Shown: positions 1-8,280, counted from the stretch's first letter. The stretch is 64,000 nt of DNA from Thermosynechococcaceae cyanobacterium MS004 (GCA_022402525.1 JAKRSB010000122.1:1-64000); one strand, 5' to 3'. Translations and numbers: made by a program. The notes: generated from the letters alone by a model not told the origin.

Positions 1-53
1 ATGCTGCAAAGCTAATCCCTGTAACACTTCTACGGACTTGTGGGCAATGGATA

Positions 54-170
54 GCCCAAAGACGAGGGGCTTAAGAATAAGAAGCTTGATTACTTCATTG
101 CCCCTCCTTCTCCCTAGGGAGAAGGAGGATGGGAGGATGAGGGGCGACTGTTTTTTGTCAAACTCACGTT
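54..170. mobile_element. Left-truncated copy of a MITE-like dispersed repeat
   Basis: This matches the right-hand part of the complete element at 35293-35449: 68 of 73 bases are identical between 98-170 and 35377-35449. It keeps the 26-bp perfect palindrome at 103-128, which folds into a hairpin, and the right terminal repeat (TCAAACTCACGTT, 158-170, one base different from the other copy). Similarity fades to the left of about position 54, and no left terminal repeat is visible, so this copy is truncated or decayed. It encodes no protein. Confidence 0.75.
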
Positions 171-191
171 ATGTAAAAATAGCGATCGCTA

Positions 192-221
192 TGATATGCC
201 CCAACTTGATATGCCCTAACT
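192..221. repeat. 15-bp tandem duplication in spacer
   Basis: Two copies of tgatatgccc(c/t)aact stand head to tail, differing at one base. They lie between the truncated repeat element and the 3' end of the next gene. This is one of many locus-specific duplications of this size in the window. Confidence 0.8.
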
Positions 222-272
222 TAACGGCTACCTGTACTGGGCCAATCGTCAGCCGTTTTTTCTAAAGCGCCA

Positions 273-785
273 TTATTCAGCTTCAGGCGCAGCCGGAGTT
301 TCCGGGCTAGTGCTGACGCTGGGGGGTGGACTGGGCACCGATGAACTGGCTGAGGCCGGACTGACTGAGGTCGAGCTGGCTGCTGAAACACTAGCTGAAG
401 GAGGGGCAGAGGCGATCGCGGGCTTGGCTGTGCTGCTCTCTGGCTTTGGTAGACCCAACTGCTCTCTGGCTTGATCCAACAGGCTTGTCGTACCCGACTG
501 GCCTAAAGACTTCGTAAACTTAGCCACCTCGGCCCAGGCGTATTCAAGCTTTGGTTCCTGAAGGGAATCCACCCAAGCCTTAACCTTTTGTCCTGACTGT
601 ACAGAAGACTCGCGAAACCAGTCAAAAAACACCAGCCCCAGGCATAAAAAGAGCCACAGAAGCTTTGTGGTTTCCCGCAGGATGCTCCAGGTAACCTGCA
701 CAGCATTTTGATAAGCCCTGAGCGTTTCTTCGCTTGAAACCGCTTGCCACCAAAGGTTAATTTGGCTCTGCAATGGATTACTCAT
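273..785 (-). CDS. Hypothetical single-pass membrane protein with Ala/Ser/Pro-rich tail
   Basis: The product has 170 residues and no family I recognise. Residues about 40-58 form one hydrophobic segment (LLWLFLCLGLVFF). Residues about 118-170 are low-complexity, rich in Ala, Ser and Pro and ending acidic. The start is ATG with a purine-rich stretch (AGAGAAAG) just upstream. It follows the A-type Fe-S carrier gene on the same strand after about 110 bp, so co-transcription is possible. A short three-fold repeat of about 12 bp (803-837, ctt-cgcaat pattern) lies in that gap. The tail could be a flexible stalk, but nothing in the sequence gives a function. Confidence 0.6.
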   Translation of the reverse strand: MSNPLQSQINLWWQAVSSEETLRAYQNAVQVTWSILRETTKLLWLFLCLGLVFFDWFRESSVQSGQKVKAWVDSLQEPKLEYAWAEVAKFTKSLGQSGTTSLLDQAREQLGLPKPESSTAKPAIASAPPSASVSAASSTSVSPASASSSVPSPPPSVSTSPETPAAPEAE

Positions 786-898
786 AAATCTTTCTCTTAG
801 ACCTTTGCAATGATCTTCGCAATAACTTTCGCAATCTTAAGACTACCAGGGTGTTCGCGGATTCTGGTTGAGGAGCATTCCTAGAGAACAGGCTCGGC

Positions 899-1264
899 CT
901 AGGTAAAGACCTCACTTGCGGGAGACTCAACTGAAAAAGAATGCCCACAGCTACAAATTTGGCTGGCCTTGGGATTATCAAACCGAAAGCTGCCGCCCAT
1001 CAAGTCTTCTGAGTAGTCAATCAACAGCCCTTCTAAAGACGGAAGGCTCTGCTGATTGACCAAAATCTGGAGCGTTCCACCCTCGTCAGCACATTCAAAA
1101 ACCTGATCTGCGGCCTGAGCAGACTCCGCAAAGTCTAGATGGTAAGACAAACCCGCACAGCCCTTAGGCTGAATGCTGATTCTCAACGCACCGTCACGAT
1201 TCGCTAGGTGTTTACGCTTGAGCCGCCGCACTTCAGCGATCGCAGTAGGACTGAGTGAAATCAT
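899..1264 (-). CDS. A-type iron-sulfur cluster carrier (IscA/SufA/HesB family)
   Basis: The 121-residue product fits the A-type carrier family, which binds Fe-S clusters or iron and hands clusters to apoproteins. It shows the core pattern KGCAGLSYHLDF, followed about 65 residues later by the C-terminal CSCGHSF. The three conserved cysteines are therefore present, with Ser between the last pair where CGCG is most usual. I start at the ATG at 1264 because the protein then begins MISLSPTAIAEV, as in relatives; an upstream in-frame TTG at 1306 would add 14 unconserved residues. No suf genes are adjacent. Family assignment is firm; the specific client is unknown. Confidence 0.88.
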   Translation of the reverse strand: MISLSPTAIAEVRRLKRKHLANRDGALRISIQPKGCAGLSYHLDFAESAQAADQVFECADEGGTLQILVNQQSLPSLEGLLIDYSEDLMGGSFRFDNPKASQICSCGHSFSVESPASEVFT

Positions 1265-1326
1265 GATTCTTTCTGTGGAGGATGGCCGCAACGTGCCAGC
1301 AGACAAAAACGACCGAACGTCATAAT

Positions 1327-1731
1327 CTAACGAACGTAATCATCGTCAAACCGCACGATATCATCTTCGCCTAAATACTCGCCGTTTTGAATTTCAATGA
1401 TCACAAGGGGCACCTTCCCAGGATTTTCTAGGCGGTGATGGGTAAAGCGAGGAACATAGGTCGACTCATTGGTCGAGAGCATAATCTCCTCATCACCGCG
1501 CGTGACCTTAGCAATACCGGAAATCACAATCCAGTGCTCGCTGCGGTGGTGGTGCATTTGCAGGCTAAGGCGATGATTGGGACTCACCTCAATTCGCTTA
1601 ATTTTATAGCCAGGGCCTTCTTCTAGAATGGTGAACGCGCCCCAGGGTCTAAGTTCAGTGGCTACTGCAGCCTCAGTGGCTCCAAGCGAGGTCAGCGCGA
1701 GGGATGATTCTATTTCTTTAGTTTGAACCAT
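1327..1731 (-). CDS. Stand-alone cupin of the mannose-6-phosphate isomerase type II family
   Basis: The 134-residue product corresponds to the C-terminal isomerase domain of ManC-type bifunctional enzymes, without the guanylyltransferase domain. It begins RPWGAFTILEEGPGYKIKRI and contains the cupin metal-binding histidines (MHHHRSEHW) and the second cupin motif (VPRFTHHRLENPG). Family members interconvert mannose-6-phosphate and fructose-6-phosphate for GDP-mannose and polysaccharide synthesis; that activity is inferred here. ATG start at 1731. The phosphodiester glycosidase gene upstream on the same strand is also polysaccharide-related, but the 158-bp gap makes an operon uncertain. Confidence 0.85.
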   Translation of the reverse strand: MVQTKEIESSLALTSLGATEAAVATELRPWGAFTILEEGPGYKIKRIEVSPNHRLSLQMHHHRSEHWIVISGIAKVTRGDEEIMLSTNESTYVPRFTHHRLENPGKVPLVIIEIQNGEYLGEDDIVRFDDDYVR

Positions 1732-1889
1732 AGGGCTTTAGCCTCATATCGCAACAATATAAATTTTGCTCTATCCTAACCGACGAATCTTATTCTGCGA
1801 TGCAATCTTAATGCTGAGGGGGAGATTTAAAAGTCTCCTCAAAAATCTCCTCGTGTATTATATTGCCCAGACCTGATGGCAAAAAATGC

Positions 1890-3722
1890 TTAGGGAGAGG
1901 GTTGTAAGAAGATTCCGATGCCGTTTTGTACCCGCGCAGCGGTTTTGGGATGGCGATCTAAAAGCTGGCCACCCAGGTACAGTGCGGTGGAGCTACCACC
2001 ATCTAGGTTCAGAGCATTGACCGAACCAAGCTGCTGCATGATCTGCGCCCATTCGCGGAGGGTGGGGCCTGCTCCGCCAGTACGATTATGGGTTACGGCC
2101 ATCAGCACCGTTCCGTTGGCCGTCTGGCCAATGCCGCTGCGGTCTGCAGCTTGGATCGCGAAACTGGGGCTAAACTGCTCCGCGATCGCATTTTCCACGA
2201 TGCGTCCATTGGCCACGAGCAAAGGGCCTGCGCCCATAATTTCGGGCATCGCCTCAAATTCCGGCAGAGAAGGCCGCGCCTGATACTGGATCTGCGATCC
2301 GGGGGCAAGGTCAGGGCTGGCGGGGGTATCGCGCAGCACCAGCAGATAGCCATTGCGGGGGATGGGAATGGCTACCCCACCTGCCGCCTGCTGGGACTGA
2401 ACTTGGTTATTCACGACGGTAATAATCTGCTCGTTCTTTAAGATTGGAGTATAGGCTGCGCCCCAAATGGGCGTGTAGCGCGCCATCCCCCGTTGAGGGT
2501 AGCCGCTGTTGCTAGAGGCGATCGCGAGGGCTGTCCCGCGACTCGTGACCAAACTCTCCTGCAGCATCAGCCGCCCCACCCTAAATTGTCCCTGGGCATT
2601 CCAGCCAATGACGCCCCGATTCAGAATGGGGCTAGATATCCAGGTGCCATTGCGTCGGATTGCGCCGAGGGGGGTTTGGCGATCGCGGGCGAAATAGCCA
2701 GCATTGATCGCCGCCGCCGCCTGATTCCCTTGAGCCATCGCGGAGAGTGGGTTGATCCCCACTAGCGCACTCCCACCCCAAAAAGGCTGAATTTTGAGGC
2801 CAGGCGCGCTGGGATTCACCGCCAGCCAAGTCACCGGAAACTGACTCTGGCCCAGGCGCACCAGCTCCTCACGCCACTCTATCCCCGGTGCCCACTGAAT
2901 TCGGCGCGACTTCATGGGCGTCTGTCGGATATCCACCACCAGTCTTGGTGGATTGTCGAGAGTCCAGATGTGGGGCTGAAAACTGCCGTCGGTCACGCCC
3001 TGAATACTAATTTGGCCTTTCCCTGGCACAGCGCGCAGGGACTTTAGCCCCGCCCCTGCCATCGCCTTAAGATCTTGAAGAACCCCTGCCGTGGCTGCTG
3101 CATCCACCTGAATCGTAAACTGGCGATCCGTGCGACCGGTTCTGCTATTGGTGAGGGATGCTAGCGTCCAGGGGGTTGGGCGGTCAAGGGTCACCACAAG
3201 CCGTCGCCCCCAGGGCTGCTGGCCTAACCGCAGAGACTGAATGGTTGCAGGCGGTGTTTGAATTTCAAGGGTTGACCCTCTCGGCTGTAATCTCCAGCCC
3301 CACTGCCGGGCAGCTTCTGTAATGTTGAGGTATCGAGCAGCGCCAGTCCGACTCCACTGGGTTGAGAGAGGAATGGGGGCGGCACTATACCAAATTGCTG
3401 GCTGTTGGGTGGAGGTTTGGCTATCGGCTAAGTCGCCGCCCAATACCCGCATCCAGGCGCTATCACTCACGCCCAGCGCCTGCTGTCCCGTGCGCTCATC
3501 CGACCAGACCGCCCATGCCCCGGCAAAGGGTTGACCATTCACAAGCAGTTGGCTGCCTTCTTGAAAGGGTGCGGCCAGTACAGGCGAAGCTAGGACGCCC
3601 ATCGCTAGAACAGCCGCCGAGAATGGAAGCGAGAATGACGTAAGAGTTAAATTTCGGTTCAGGCGAAAGCAAAGGGAGGGCTTTTGCGTCTCCCTTCGGG
3701 AATCAAGTGAAGAAAATTTCAT
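1890..3722 (-). CDS. Secreted phosphodiester glycosidase (NAGPA) domain protein with AMIN-like N-terminal region
   Basis: The product has 610 residues. A basic N-terminus followed by a hydrophobic stretch and AxA (PVLAAPF, about residue 50) suggests export. Residues about 165-265 (LRLGQQPWGRRLVVTLDRP to PRLVVDIRQ) resemble an AMIN-type beta domain that binds cell wall. The C-terminal half carries NAGPA/DUF2233 hallmarks: AAINAGYFARDRQTPLG, PEIMGAGPLLVANGR and LNLDGGSSTALYLGG. The family cleaves phosphodiester-linked sugars and is often labelled exopolysaccharide biosynthesis. I infer an action on envelope or extracellular glycans. ATG start at 3722. Length and domain order look complete. Confidence 0.82.
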   Translation of the reverse strand: MKFSSLDSRRETQKPSLCFRLNRNLTLTSFSLPFSAAVLAMGVLASPVLAAPFQEGSQLLVNGQPFAGAWAVWSDERTGQQALGVSDSAWMRVLGGDLADSQTSTQQPAIWYSAAPIPLSTQWSRTGAARYLNITEAARQWGWRLQPRGSTLEIQTPPATIQSLRLGQQPWGRRLVVTLDRPTPWTLASLTNSRTGRTDRQFTIQVDAAATAGVLQDLKAMAGAGLKSLRAVPGKGQISIQGVTDGSFQPHIWTLDNPPRLVVDIRQTPMKSRRIQWAPGIEWREELVRLGQSQFPVTWLAVNPSAPGLKIQPFWGGSALVGINPLSAMAQGNQAAAAINAGYFARDRQTPLGAIRRNGTWISSPILNRGVIGWNAQGQFRVGRLMLQESLVTSRGTALAIASSNSGYPQRGMARYTPIWGAAYTPILKNEQIITVVNNQVQSQQAAGGVAIPIPRNGYLLVLRDTPASPDLAPGSQIQYQARPSLPEFEAMPEIMGAGPLLVANGRIVENAIAEQFSPSFAIQAADRSGIGQTANGTVLMAVTHNRTGGAGPTLREWAQIMQQLGSVNALNLDGGSSTALYLGGQLLDRHPKTAARVQNGIGIFLQPSP

Positions 3723-3835
3723 TCAAATAGATTGGTTCAAAAAGGCAGCGCTTCGCGATCGCGGGAACGGAGGGTGCTAGACCCGTACTGTGGCAGTCCT
3801 GTGGGTAGAGCCCCATGTCCCTAGATAGGCACTAG

Positions 3836-4201
3836 CTAGGGAGCTGGCACAATCAGGGGTTGCCCAGCAGCGCTTGGAGCACCTTGAATTTTTTGCTGCT
3901 GTTTCTGGCGGAATTCATCCACCGCAGATTGAAACCCTTCATTTTGCTCTGCTTTGAAGTCGCTGTAGCTGCGGCCATTCATCAGCTGAATGCGGTTGAT
4001 TAAGCTAAAAATTGAGGATGAACTTTGCCCAGAGCCCGAAAAAAGATCGTTAATATCCGACTCGCCACTGACGCCCGTTGGCCCCGTTTGAGGGAAGGGG
4101 TTGGCAGTTTGTGCCAGGGATGGAGCTGTCCCAGCGCTGATGAAGGCGATCGCCCCGCAGGCTAGACACGACACTTTCCAGGCTTTAGTGATTGATTTCA
4201 T
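3836..4201 (-). CDS. Small secreted hypothetical protein
   Basis: The 121-residue product has a clear signal peptide: KSITKAWK, a hydrophobic core, then APSLAQT, with cleavage expected near residue 31. The mature part is Ser/Gly/Gln-rich with a short helical centre (INRIQLMNGRSYSDFKAEQNEGF) and a KQQQKI stretch. I recognise no catalytic motif. It lies on the same strand downstream-to-upstream with the glycosidase gene, separated by 113 bp, so a shared envelope role is possible but unproven. ATG start with no strong ribosome binding site. Confidence 0.6.
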   Translation of the reverse strand: MKSITKAWKVSCLACGAIAFISAGTAPSLAQTANPFPQTGPTGVSGESDINDLFSGSGQSSSSIFSLINRIQLMNGRSYSDFKAEQNEGFQSAVDEFRQKQQQKIQGAPSAAGQPLIVPAP

Positions 4202-4613
4202 AGCTGTCCCATCTCAAAAAGCAACAATCAGCAGGGCATGAATTTAGTCAGATGCAATTGATTCGGATGCAATGGGTTCAGATTCAAGACTCGTCTGCAA
4301 TCTTTGCCCTATCCATCCTTGATTCTACAGTCTACTTTTGAGAATCGTTTGTTCCACCGTTGCGCACAATTGAGAGTGTATTTTACATTGAGGTTGCGTC
4401 GTTTCACTGGCATGACTGAGAACTCTCTCCGTAAAATTATTTCAGGTACTATCGGATTCAATGGGGCCGAGCGCTAAATCTCAACCTTGGGTAAGGGGCA
4501 CCTTTAGTCTAAATTTTGGCGAACGCTTGTCAGTCCGACCCCTCGTCTGGGGAGTTCTAGGTAAAGAGAAGATCAAACCGGTTTGCAGGAAATGAGGGGG
4601 CAAGGTAAAACGG
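4202..4613. other. Divergent spacer with 15-bp triple repeat
   Basis: This 412-bp spacer separates two divergent genes, so both promoters should lie here. I see no RNA gene and no reading frame worth calling. At 4248-4292 there is a degenerate 15-bp tandem repeat, three units of the type tcagatgcaattgat, which lies within about 90 bp of the leftward gene's start. Confidence 0.6.
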
Positions 4614-5261
4614 ATGCAGTCAAATTACGCACAGCAGCTATCGCAAGAAGCCTGGAGGGAGTTGTCTGACGAGCGGGACAACCCGTCTTCTGCGCCCTCA
4701 TGTCCCTCTCCAGCCGAAGCAGCTTTTACGCAGTTTCGCAGCCACTTTGTGGGGAACATGGCGCTGAAGTCTGATGCCGAGACGGTGAAGCAGTACCTGG
4801 ACGCTCACAATGGCTGGTTTTGCCGTTGCGCGCATCCTATGAGCGTTGAGCCGGTCGGCACAGACGGGTATCAATTAATTGTGGGTCGCTATGGCTCCCT
4901 GGGCTATGAAATTGAGCCTAAAATTGGCCTGCGTTTACTGCCCCCAGATGATCAAGGCGTCTATCGCATTGAAACGATTCCTGAGTCGCCGGATGCAGAG
5001 TTAATGTATCAGGTGGACTTTAAGGCTGCCTTAAGGCTCGTAGATTCTCCTGCCAGTGATGATGCGATCGCGCTTACCCAGGTTGAATGGACGCTTGATC
5101 TAGATGTCTCCCTACTGTTTCCGCGCTTTATTCGCCGCCTCCCCCAATCTCTGATCAAAGCCACTGGCGATCGCCTACTGCAGCAAATTGTCCGCCAAGT
5201 CTCGCGTCGCCTCACCGCAAAGGTTCAGGACGATTTTCACGCTAGTCTCCAGGTACCCTAG
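4614..5261 (+). CDS. DUF1997 family protein
   Basis: The 215-residue product belongs to DUF1997, a family found in cyanobacteria and plastids. Its features are VKQYLDAHNGWFCRCAHPMSVEP, the glycine-rich IVGRYGSLGYEIEPKIGLRLLP, a repeated beta pattern, and the amphipathic end DLDVSLLFPRFIRRLPQSLIKATGDRLLQQIVRQVSRRL. No signal peptide or membrane segment is visible, so it is probably cytoplasmic; the fold may resemble a lipid-binding START-like domain, which is inference. ATG start at 4614. It is a single-gene unit ending at a strong hairpin. Confidence 0.75.
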   Translation: MQSNYAQQLSQEAWRELSDERDNPSSAPSCPSPAEAAFTQFRSHFVGNMALKSDAETVKQYLDAHNGWFCRCAHPMSVEPVGTDGYQLIVGRYGSLGYEIEPKIGLRLLPPDDQGVYRIETIPESPDAELMYQVDFKAALRLVDSPASDDAIALTQVEWTLDLDVSLLFPRFIRRLPQSLIKATGDRLLQQIVRQVSRRLTAKVQDDFHASLQVP

Positions 5262-5315
5262 CCCGCTTGCGATCGATAGGACTTGCAGAATAGCCCACCA
5301 ACCTCTGCCAGAACA

Positions 5316-5349
5316 AAGCGCCGAGTCTTTTAATAAAGACTCGGCGCTT
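5316..5349. terminator. Perfect 15-bp hairpin between convergent genes
   Basis: A 15-bp perfect stem (AAGCGCCGAGTCTTT and its complement) closes a 4-nt loop, TAAT. It sits about 55 bp after the DUF1997 stop and about 75 bp after the stop of the leftward LTxxQ gene, so it can serve both strands. No long T-run follows, so termination strength is inferred from the stem alone. Confidence 0.7.
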
Positions 5350-5359
5350 CGCTTGAACC

Positions 5360-5395
5360 ATTCAGAGGCATTAGTCTGAACTAATGCCTCTGAAT
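5360..5395. terminator. Second perfect hairpin (16-bp stem), tandem with the first
   Basis: The stem ATTCAGAGGCATTAGT pairs perfectly with 5380-5395 around the 4-nt loop CTGA. It is unrelated in sequence to the hairpin 10 bp to its left. It is the first structure met by transcripts of the leftward LTxxQ gene. No U-tract is visible on either strand. Confidence 0.55.
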
Positions 5396-5425
5396 CAATG
5401 AATCTGAACTTATGAAATAGTCTGA

Positions 5426-5854
5426 CTAACTTTTTCCGTTAGAACGAGCAATCATTTCATCAATGAGCTTTTGCTGCTGCGCTGGTGTCAGCACAGAAAA
5501 CAGTTCCTGAGCGACCCCAAGCTGCACTTCATTAAGCTTTGTTCTTTGGTCTGCCGTCAGGTTGAGCGTCTTGAAAGACTCTGAGTCGGCCTTCCCCGCC
5601 TCGGAAAGAACCTTGAGCTGTGCCAACTGCTCTGGGTTTAGCACCGCTTTAATCTTGACCGCAGCATCCGCTTGGATCGCGTCAACTTTAGGCTTCTGTT
5701 CAGGGGTTAGATCTAGGCCCTTCAAGATCTCGCTGACAGCCGCAGGGGTCGGTTCCCCTTGGGCCATCACAGGGCGGATCAGAGGCGTTCCAGACAGGGC
5801 CAAAATTCCAGCAGTAACGATTAGCGTTTTTCTAAGCATAGAGGGTCGATTCAT
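5426..5854 (-). CDS. Periplasmic LTxxQ-motif protein (Spy/CpxP-like)
   Basis: Read from the ATG at 5854 the product has 142 residues: MNRPSMLRKTL, a hydrophobic signal segment, then VMAQGEPTP with likely cleavage after VMA. The mature part has three helical repeats, each opening with the LTxxQ-type motif: LTPEQKPKVDAI, LTADQRTKLNEV and LTPAQQQKLIDEM, plus a related LNPEQLAQL. In Spy and CpxP these motifs line a cradle-shaped chaperone that detects envelope stress; that role is inferred here. The open frame continues upstream for about 100 codons through a tandem repeat, but that extension is not protein-like and would bury the signal peptide. Confidence 0.75.
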   Translation of the reverse strand: MNRPSMLRKTLIVTAGILALSGTPLIRPVMAQGEPTPAAVSEILKGLDLTPEQKPKVDAIQADAAVKIKAVLNPEQLAQLKVLSEAGKADSESFKTLNLTADQRTKLNEVQLGVAQELFSVLTPAQQQKLIDEMIARSNGKS

Positions 5855-6435
5855 AAGGTTTCCCCATATTTGGATGGGCGTTGGGAGAGTGTGATGTTCC
5901 CTAGTATGGCCGAAAAAATACTCAAATGGCATCCTTCTGTCATCGCCAAAATACACCCTGATTTTCCCTAAACGTCCGTTGTCCTTAGACGAGGATTTCT
6001 GAAAATGTTTCCCTGCAGGGACTCCCTCGTCAGTTAAGAGTTCAGCAAAAAAGTGTGTTGATACAAGTATCAGCATAAAAGGCCCGCTGCCCCATTTCCG
6101 CTGTCCCATTTCCGCTGCTCCATCTCTGAACCCCCATCTCTGAACTCCCATATTTTGCAGCGCTTCTCCATTTTCGAGATTTCTTGATTTTGAGCAATAT
6201 CATGAAATCTTGACATTGCGATCCCCAAAAAGCCTGAAAACTCATAGAAGCTCTTTGGGAAAAGGATTTAGGATATTGACTTCGACAAAAATATATTTCA
6301 TATTCGTTACATATTGATCCCAATATCGATCCCCACTTTAGATTAGATGTCCTTAAAAACTTGCAAGCCGATTGATACAAACCGATTTAATTGAGTGATT
6401 TTTCTACTGTTCCTGCTCAGGAGGTCTTTTGACCC
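5855..6435. other. 580-bp divergent spacer with 14-bp tandem repeat
   Basis: This spacer holds the promoters of the LTxxQ gene (leftward) and the DUF4912 gene (rightward). At 6088-6150 there are four and a half units of a 14-bp repeat: two of the type tgccccatttccgc followed by two of the type tgctccatctctga, so the array has two sub-families. The rest is AT-rich with no convincing gene. Confidence 0.65.
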
Positions 6436-7695
6436 ATGACTTACGACAATCCCTCTTTAGAGGAAATGACCCTCAGGCAGCTTCGACGAGTGGCGAGTCG
6501 CTACGGCGTTTCTCGTTATAGCCGAATGCGTAAAGACCAGCTCCTTGCTGCTATTCAAGAAGTTCAACAACAAGATTCTGTAGCTCCTATGGCACCACAT
6601 ACCTCTTCTGAAAATCCGATCACTGCTCAAGATGTTGTGGGCGCAGCCAAGTTTGATGTAGGCGCGACAAATGGAGCGACAGCGCTCTACGATCCCTCCT
6701 TGGCGGTTGTGGATGAAGGGTTGGGCGATTTACCCGAAGGCTACGGCGAAAGCAGAATTGTATTACTGCCTCGTGACCCTCAGTGGGCCTATGCTTACTG
6801 GGATATTCCTAATGAGCACCGCGCTCAACTGCGATCGCAGGGTGGACAGCAGCTTGCCTTGCGCATCTATGACTCTACGGATCTTGACCTCAATCATCAG
6901 GTTCCCCATAGCGTCCAAGAATACCCCTGTGATGAGCTGGCGAGAGAGTGGTATGTCCCCATTCCCGTAAGCGATCGCGACTACATTGTTGAAATTGGCT
7001 ACCGTACCTTTGATGGGCGCTGGCTGCTGCTGAGCCGCTCTGCGGCGGTGCGCATTCCGCCCACCTATCCTTCTGACTGGGTGGATGATCACTTTGTCAC
7101 CGTCGAATGGGAAACTGACCTGCGCGGCCAAGTTATCGCAGACCTCAAGCAGCCCAGCCGCACCGTAGTCACCTACGGCAAGACTGGCACCCCATCCACC
7201 ACAATTCACGATCAGCTCTTCGGGCTGGCGCAAGAGACGGAAGCGCTGCGGGTTGCGGGGTCTATCTATGGTTCGCAGCAGCTCAGTACAGTGCATGAGC
7301 AGGCTATTAGCTCCTATGTGTTCCCCTCTGGCGTTGGGCTATGGGCCGTGCCAACAGCCTCTGGCTTGACGGCCTCTGGTGCAGGACTCTTTTCAGGTTC
7401 AATCGGCGGCATCCGACCCCGACAGTTTTGGCTAGTCGCCGATGCGGAGCTGATTGTCTATGGTGCAACTGAGCCGGACGCCACCGTGACGATTGGCGGC
7501 AAGCAAATTCAGCTGAGTCCAGACGGCACGTTCCGTTATCAGATGTCTTTCCAGGATGGCCTGATCGACTTCCCGATTTTTGCCGTGGCTGCCGATGGTG
7601 AGCAAAACCGTGAAATTCACATGAAGTTCACCCGCGAGACGCCCGCCCGCCGCACCAATACAAAGGCAGAGGCGATCGAGGAATGGTTCGTCTAG
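6436..7695 (+). CDS. Rho-N-like plus DUF4912 domain protein
   Basis: The 419-residue product starts with a short helical module resembling the Rho termination factor N-terminal fold (LRQLRRVASRYGVSRYSRMRKDQLLAAI, about residues 11-40). A DUF4912 domain follows at about 110-225, with the family hallmarks IVLLPRDPQWAYAYWDIP, LALRIYDSTDLD, WYVPIPVSDRDYIVEIGY and the AAVRIPP end. The C-terminal part repeats a beta-rich pattern (AELIVYGATEPDATVTIGGKQIQLSPDG). DUF4912 proteins are common in cyanobacteria and their function is unknown; the N-terminal module suggests nucleic-acid binding. The start is set by AGGAGGT about 10 nt upstream. A strong palindromic terminator follows. Confidence 0.8.
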   Translation: MTYDNPSLEEMTLRQLRRVASRYGVSRYSRMRKDQLLAAIQEVQQQDSVAPMAPHTSSENPITAQDVVGAAKFDVGATNGATALYDPSLAVVDEGLGDLPEGYGESRIVLLPRDPQWAYAYWDIPNEHRAQLRSQGGQQLALRIYDSTDLDLNHQVPHSVQEYPCDELAREWYVPIPVSDRDYIVEIGYRTFDGRWLLLSRSAAVRIPPTYPSDWVDDHFVTVEWETDLRGQVIADLKQPSRTVVTYGKTGTPSTTIHDQLFGLAQETEALRVAGSIYGSQQLSTVHEQAISSYVFPSGVGLWAVPTASGLTASGAGLFSGSIGGIRPRQFWLVADAELIVYGATEPDATVTIGGKQIQLSPDGTFRYQMSFQDGLIDFPIFAVAADGEQNREIHMKFTRETPARRTNTKAEAIEEWFV

Positions 7696-7761
7696 CGATC
7701 GCTGGGCTAGGGATCTTACAGTTAGTAAACTTGCAGTCAGCAAACGAACGCTAACTAAAAC

Positions 7762-7801
7762 CCAAAAAGGCGTGTGGAAACGTTTCCACACGCCTTTTTG
7801 G
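7762..7801. terminator. 40-bp perfect palindrome, bidirectional terminator
   Basis: Every base from 7762 to 7801 pairs: CCAAAAAGGCGTGTGGAAAC, then its exact reverse complement. The arms begin and end with five A/T bases, so a U-run follows the GC-rich stem on either strand. It lies 67 bp after the DUF4912 stop. Confidence 0.9.
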
Positions 7802-7814
7802 TGATTGCTTTTCA

Positions 7815-8059
7815 TCCAGCCATTGCGATCGCTTGACCCATAGGGCATCTGAGCCTCAAGGATCGCTGTAGCGCTCAGCGATGGCCGCAGAAATGTTTTG
7901 GCGCAGTTGTTGTGGCACCAAGAGATTGACAACGCAGTTTGCTATCGGTTTTTGCAAATAAACGCGTGGCACTTGACACACAATTAAGATTTCTTTTCTT
8001 CGACCAGATCGTCGACTTAAGATGTGACTGATATCACCGTCAAGCCGCGTTAGGCTCAC
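7815..8059 (-). pseudogene. Possible frameshifted NIL-domain remnant
   Basis: Reading leftward from a GTG at 8059, one frame gives ILIVCQVPRVYLQKPIANCV and then NISAAIAE before a stop at 7856. A second frame then gives AILEAQMPYGSSDRNGW. Together they loosely follow the start of a NIL domain, which has a VP..Y..EPI motif, VNI.AA and then DGW. The end runs into the 7762-7801 terminator. The match is by eye and weak; it may be chance. A clear NIL domain elsewhere in the window (32409-32813) is not a close relative. Confidence 0.25.
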
Positions 8060-8160
8060 TAGATTAAAGAAGAACGTGACCTATGCTTTAGAAAAGACAG
8101 TTAGGAACAGCTAGTTAGAGCAATACTTTGAAAAACAATCTTCTCCAGCAAGGCAGTTTG

Positions 8161-8222
8161 AGTTTTAGCCAGTTAAGTTTTAGCCAGTCAAGTTTTAGCC
8201 AAGCTAAGTTTTAACCGAGCTG
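8161..8222. repeat. Four units of a 15-16 bp tandem repeat
   Basis: Units are agttttagccagtta, agttttagccagtca, agttttagccaagcta and agttttaaccgagctg. They lie in the leader 59 bp before the start of the COP23 gene. The rest of the 480-bp spacer after the terminator holds only the possible NIL remnant and AT-rich sequence. Confidence 0.85.
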
Positions 8223-8280
8223 AAACCCTTAAACCTTTACCCACATTTTTACTCAGCCTCTATTTACCCCCTTTAAAGCC

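Noticed and set aside
38-265. Open frame of 75 codons at the left edge
   Set aside because: It runs through the truncated MITE-like repeat and its palindrome; the protein is low-complexity and repeats NLICPNL from a tandem duplication.
5855-6151. N-terminal extension of the LTxxQ protein by about 100 residues
   Set aside because: It translates a 14-bp tandem repeat (RWG/MGQ patterns) and would place a clear signal peptide in the middle of the protein.
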